Shown: one piece after another, positions 61,386 to 64,000 of the stretch
How positions within the stretch are numbered: position 1 is the first letter of the stretch
How the letters are laid out: each line of letters opens with the position of its first letter
DNA from: Caenorhabditis elegans
Lineage: Eukaryota > Nematoda > Chromadorea > Rhabditida > Rhabditidae
Assembly: GCF_000002985.6 (NCBI RefSeq)
Contig: NC_003281.10
Span: forward strand, 7,564,001 to 7,628,000
Direction: 5' to 3'
Length of the DNA stretch: 64,000 bases
Notes under the pieces: generated by a model
Database searches by the model: none
Seen by the model: only the letters and a program-made list of their open reading frames with translations
Told to the model about the DNA's origin: nothing
Translations under genes and position numbers: made by a program

Positions 61386-64000
61386 ATGTCTACGAGGAGC
61401 CGGGGCTCCTGCTCCTCACCATGGTTCATCACCCCGTTGGTGCTACTAGCCCTGTGCAGAGGTATTGGTTTGAAAATATTACATAATACGGGTTTAATAC
61501 GGGGATAAAAAATTTCTAATTTGGGTCAAGCTTAGCTAAAAACTTGCCAAAAAATCTTGAGCAAAAAGCTACGCTAAGAGCACATTGAACACTAGTATCT
61601 GACATTTGGGGATTTAATTCACAGTAAGTGATGCAGATCCAAAAATTAGAACTAGATAACCAACAAATTTTACCAAAAGCTTCATGAACTCGACGTTTTG
61701 TTTCAAAATCTTTTACCTTTGATCTACAGCCCACCTAGTAAAACACCATGAAAGCAAACTCATAAAACTGAAACCATATGGCTTCACCTATGGATTTTTA
61801 CAAATGTGTCATTCAACCGTTTTCTTGATCTTCCGTTTTTACAAGTAGTTGTACCCACTACTTCATCTTCCATCTCACTTTTTCGGTTACTTTTTGGGGC
61901 GAGAGCGGAGGTGCCCCGGTGCCGCCTGTATCCAGCCTGCCAAGGTCATCACTGACCCATTTATGACGGCGGGAAACAACATGTTTGATGATTGGAATTG
62001 CGGTGGTCTTGTGTGTTGTTGGTTAAGAAAAATGACATGACATGAACAATTGGTATTTGGGAACAGATAGATTAAATGTTGGGAACTTTTACGCAAGCTT
62101 TGACACTTCAAAGACTGCCCATGATTCACATTTTACCTAGAGTTAAAAAACATCCAACTTGCTCAGATATAAAATAGAAAACAGTTTCAGTAAAGTTGTT
62201 TTTTTTTTCAGGGAGTCATCAAATCGCTAAAAACTTTGTGAACTCATCAACTCCAGATCTTCGACCCACATTTGTTGTAAATTTCGATACATCAACAGTT
62301 ATTTGTCAGCACAGGTGAGCATTTAGTTATTGAAATTCTTAAACTGATTAAACTAGCAAGTTATATGGATGTGAACATCCAAACTAGATTGTCTGGAAAA
62401 TTTAAGAGATATCTTGTTTATCAATTCTTTGTTTTCCAAATTTCTAAGTTAAAATTTCTCTTGAATTCTGACAGTAGTGCCCAAAAACAGCCAATTAAAA
62501 GAAAACCAAATGGGTCATCAGGCAAGAAAACAGGCGTATCAAAAGAGTGACACAGAGGTGTCATAAACTTTTTTTTGGAACACCGAAGAGTTGTTAACCT
62601 TGAGAGAATAGCAACACAAAAAATCAATTTCATGGATGATTGAAAAGAACAAAGTGTCAAATGGGTGGGAGAATATCGAGCAAAGTTGCAAAATTTGAAT
62701 TTAGAATGATTTTGTGACCTCGAAAAAAGACCAAACTTTGTGGGATCAAGGAGAGAAAAAGGACAAAAAACTGGTTTAAAATTTTGAATTTTCAGCTCCG
62801 ATCCAACAGACCTGCATATTCATAACATGAGCTCTTTATGCGATGGAAAACAAGATTGTTTTGTGAATCCTGCTATGCACGATGAAGTTTTCCCTTATTG
62901 TGGTTAGCCTTTTTTTTTTCAAAGTGCAGGTTTCCAATCAATTTTCTTTCAGAACACAAATGCCAGTCAACATGTAGTGGGAAAGGAGCGTGTCTCTACG
63001 ATGGAGCCAAACCTCAATGCTATTGTGATTCCGGATTCTCTGGTTCAGCTTGTGAGCTTCAAGATAAGAATGAATGTTTGGAGCATCCTTGCCATATGAT
63101 GGCTCAATGTCAAAACACGTTGGGATCCTATGAGTGTCGGTGTCTGCCAGGATATGAAGGAAATGGACACGAATGTACTGATATTGATGAATGCTCAGAT
63201 AAACTTACATCTAGATGCCCAGAACATTCTAAATGTATCAACCTGCCTGGAACTTACTACTGTAATTGCACACAAGGGTTCACACCAAAAGTAGGCTTTT
63301 GCCATAATTATCACAAACATAAGAATCTATTTTTAATCTAAAAATTCGAAAAACAAGTACTTGAAAACTTGAGAAATGAGACTTGGAATTCTTCCACTTT
63401 AGTCATGCCATATATGTATATATATATATATAAATTCAATTTCATGGATGATTGAAGAGAACAAAGTGTCAAATGGGTGGGAAAGTATCGAGCAAAGTTA
63501 CAAAATTTGAATTTAGAATGATTTTGTGACTTCGAAAAAAGACCAAACTTTGTGGGATCAAAAAGTATAAAATCCTAATTTCCAGGGAAACCAGGGATCT
63601 GGTCTTGACAAATGCGCAGATATCAACGAATGTGAGACTGGAGCCCATAACTGCGACGCAGACGAAATCTGCGAAAACTCAATTGGATCATTCAAATGTG
63701 TCAATAAATGCTCTCCCGGGTATGAGCTAATTGATGGAAAGTGTGAAGATGTAAATGAATGTGGATCTGAGAAACTTCATAAATGCGATGTACGTGCTGA
63801 TTGTGTCAATACTATTGGTGGATATGAATGTGAATGCGAGGAAGGTTTTGAAGGAGATGGAAAGAATTGTCAACGTAAGTGTGGGCATTCCGTCAAACTA
63901 CCCTGTAAATTTTGAAATATTTTGGTTGTACATTCGTCGCACATTCTTGCACTTCTAGCAACTTTTTAATTTTTGCGAGAACGTGAGGGTAAATACGAAA
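61386..64000 (+). CDS. mua-3: MUA-3, EGF-rich transmembrane matrix receptor, N-terminal part (gene continues past the window)
   Basis: Visible exons: 61386-61461, 62212-62314, 62796-62902, 62953-63290 and 63586-63874, phases consistent; a GTAAGT donor at 63875 shows it continues. A basic signal sequence (MSTRSRGSCSSPWF, then ITPLVLLALCRG) is followed by a cysteine-poor segment. Tandem EGF domains come next: a plain EGF (CQSTCSGKGACLYDGAKPQC), then calcium-binding EGFs opening with KNEC, DIDEC, DINEC and DVNEC. MUA-3 is a very large protein of fibrous-organelle hemidesmosomes in worm epidermis that anchors muscle to cuticle. Start residues and EGF order match what I recall of MUA-3. A 126-bp sequence is duplicated in introns 2 and 4. 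The window ends before the von Willebrand, SEA and transmembrane regions. Confidence 0.9.
62624..62749. repeat. Duplicated intron segment, copy in mua-3 intron 2
   Basis: TCAATTTCATGGATGATTGA through TTTGTGGGATCAA matches 63436-63562 with only a few changes over 126 bases. It ends 46 bases before exon 3. Confidence 0.95.
63410..63432. repeat. (TA)n microsatellite in mua-3 intron 4
   Basis: A TA run with one interruption lies directly before the second copy of the duplicated intron segment. Confidence 0.9.
63436..63562. repeat. Duplicated intron segment, copy in mua-3 intron 4
   Basis: Partner of 62624-62749. It ends 23 bases before exon 5. The two copies flank exons 3 and 4 in the same orientation. 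Confidence 0.95.

Overview
This window looks like nematode genomic DNA, and gene content and order point to a central part of a Caenorhabditis elegans autosome. The evidence is short introns with T-rich TTTCAG-type acceptors, T-rich acceptors placed directly before start codons (spliced-leader sites), nematode-only gene families, and genes I recognise: rpl-9, lpd-7 (pescadillo), cup-5 (mucolipin/TRPML) and mua-3. Exon coordinates were read by hand. For most genes the exon lengths sum to an intact frame, but single bases at splice junctions may be off.

Layout, left half. 1-529 is the 3' end of a Cys-loop ligand-gated channel gene. 555-3428 holds two divergent transthyretin-like genes; the first has a 20-base G-tract in its intron. 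3836-6099 (-) is an eight-exon gene of unknown function. 8145-11140 is a head-to-head pair, rpl-9 (-) and lpd-7 (+), which joins ribosomal protein and ribosome-assembly functions; lpd-7 contains a GC-AG intron. 11464-15409 (-) is an MFSD6-like transporter whose introns carry inverted-repeat elements. 18112-18979 (-) is a cytidine/guanine-type deaminase. 20689-27328 (+) is cup-5, with a complete seven-exon chemoreceptor gene nested antisense in one intron. 27599-29312 (-) is a PP1-like phosphatase, tail to tail with cup-5.

Middle. 29313-41450 is a repeat island. It holds a 12-copy 11-bp tandem repeat, a small two-exon membrane-protein gene, a 2.6-kb 26-bp minisatellite of about 100 units, a 1.9-kb palindrome, and a 1.7-kb fold-back element with a 9-bp target-site duplication. 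The fold-back element sits inside a degenerate gene and carries in-frame 45-bp peptide repeats.

Right half. 41949-44290 (-) is a secreted protein that may be protease-derived. 44570-45354 (-) is a pseudogene of a repeat family with G-x-P-x-x-G-R motifs. 45854-53548 holds four small uncharacterised membrane or secreted protein genes. About 7.8 kb without a convincing gene precedes mua-3 (61386 onward), an EGF-rich transmembrane matrix receptor gene that runs off the window. Two mua-3 introns share a 126-bp duplication.

The genes are mostly independent. The shared links are ribosome biogenesis (rpl-9/lpd-7) and the clusters of fast-evolving nematode-specific families around the repeat island. 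The best candidates for something undescribed are the fold-back element with coding tandem repeats, the minisatellite with dimeric higher-order structure abutting a small gene, and the uncharacterised small membrane-protein genes.
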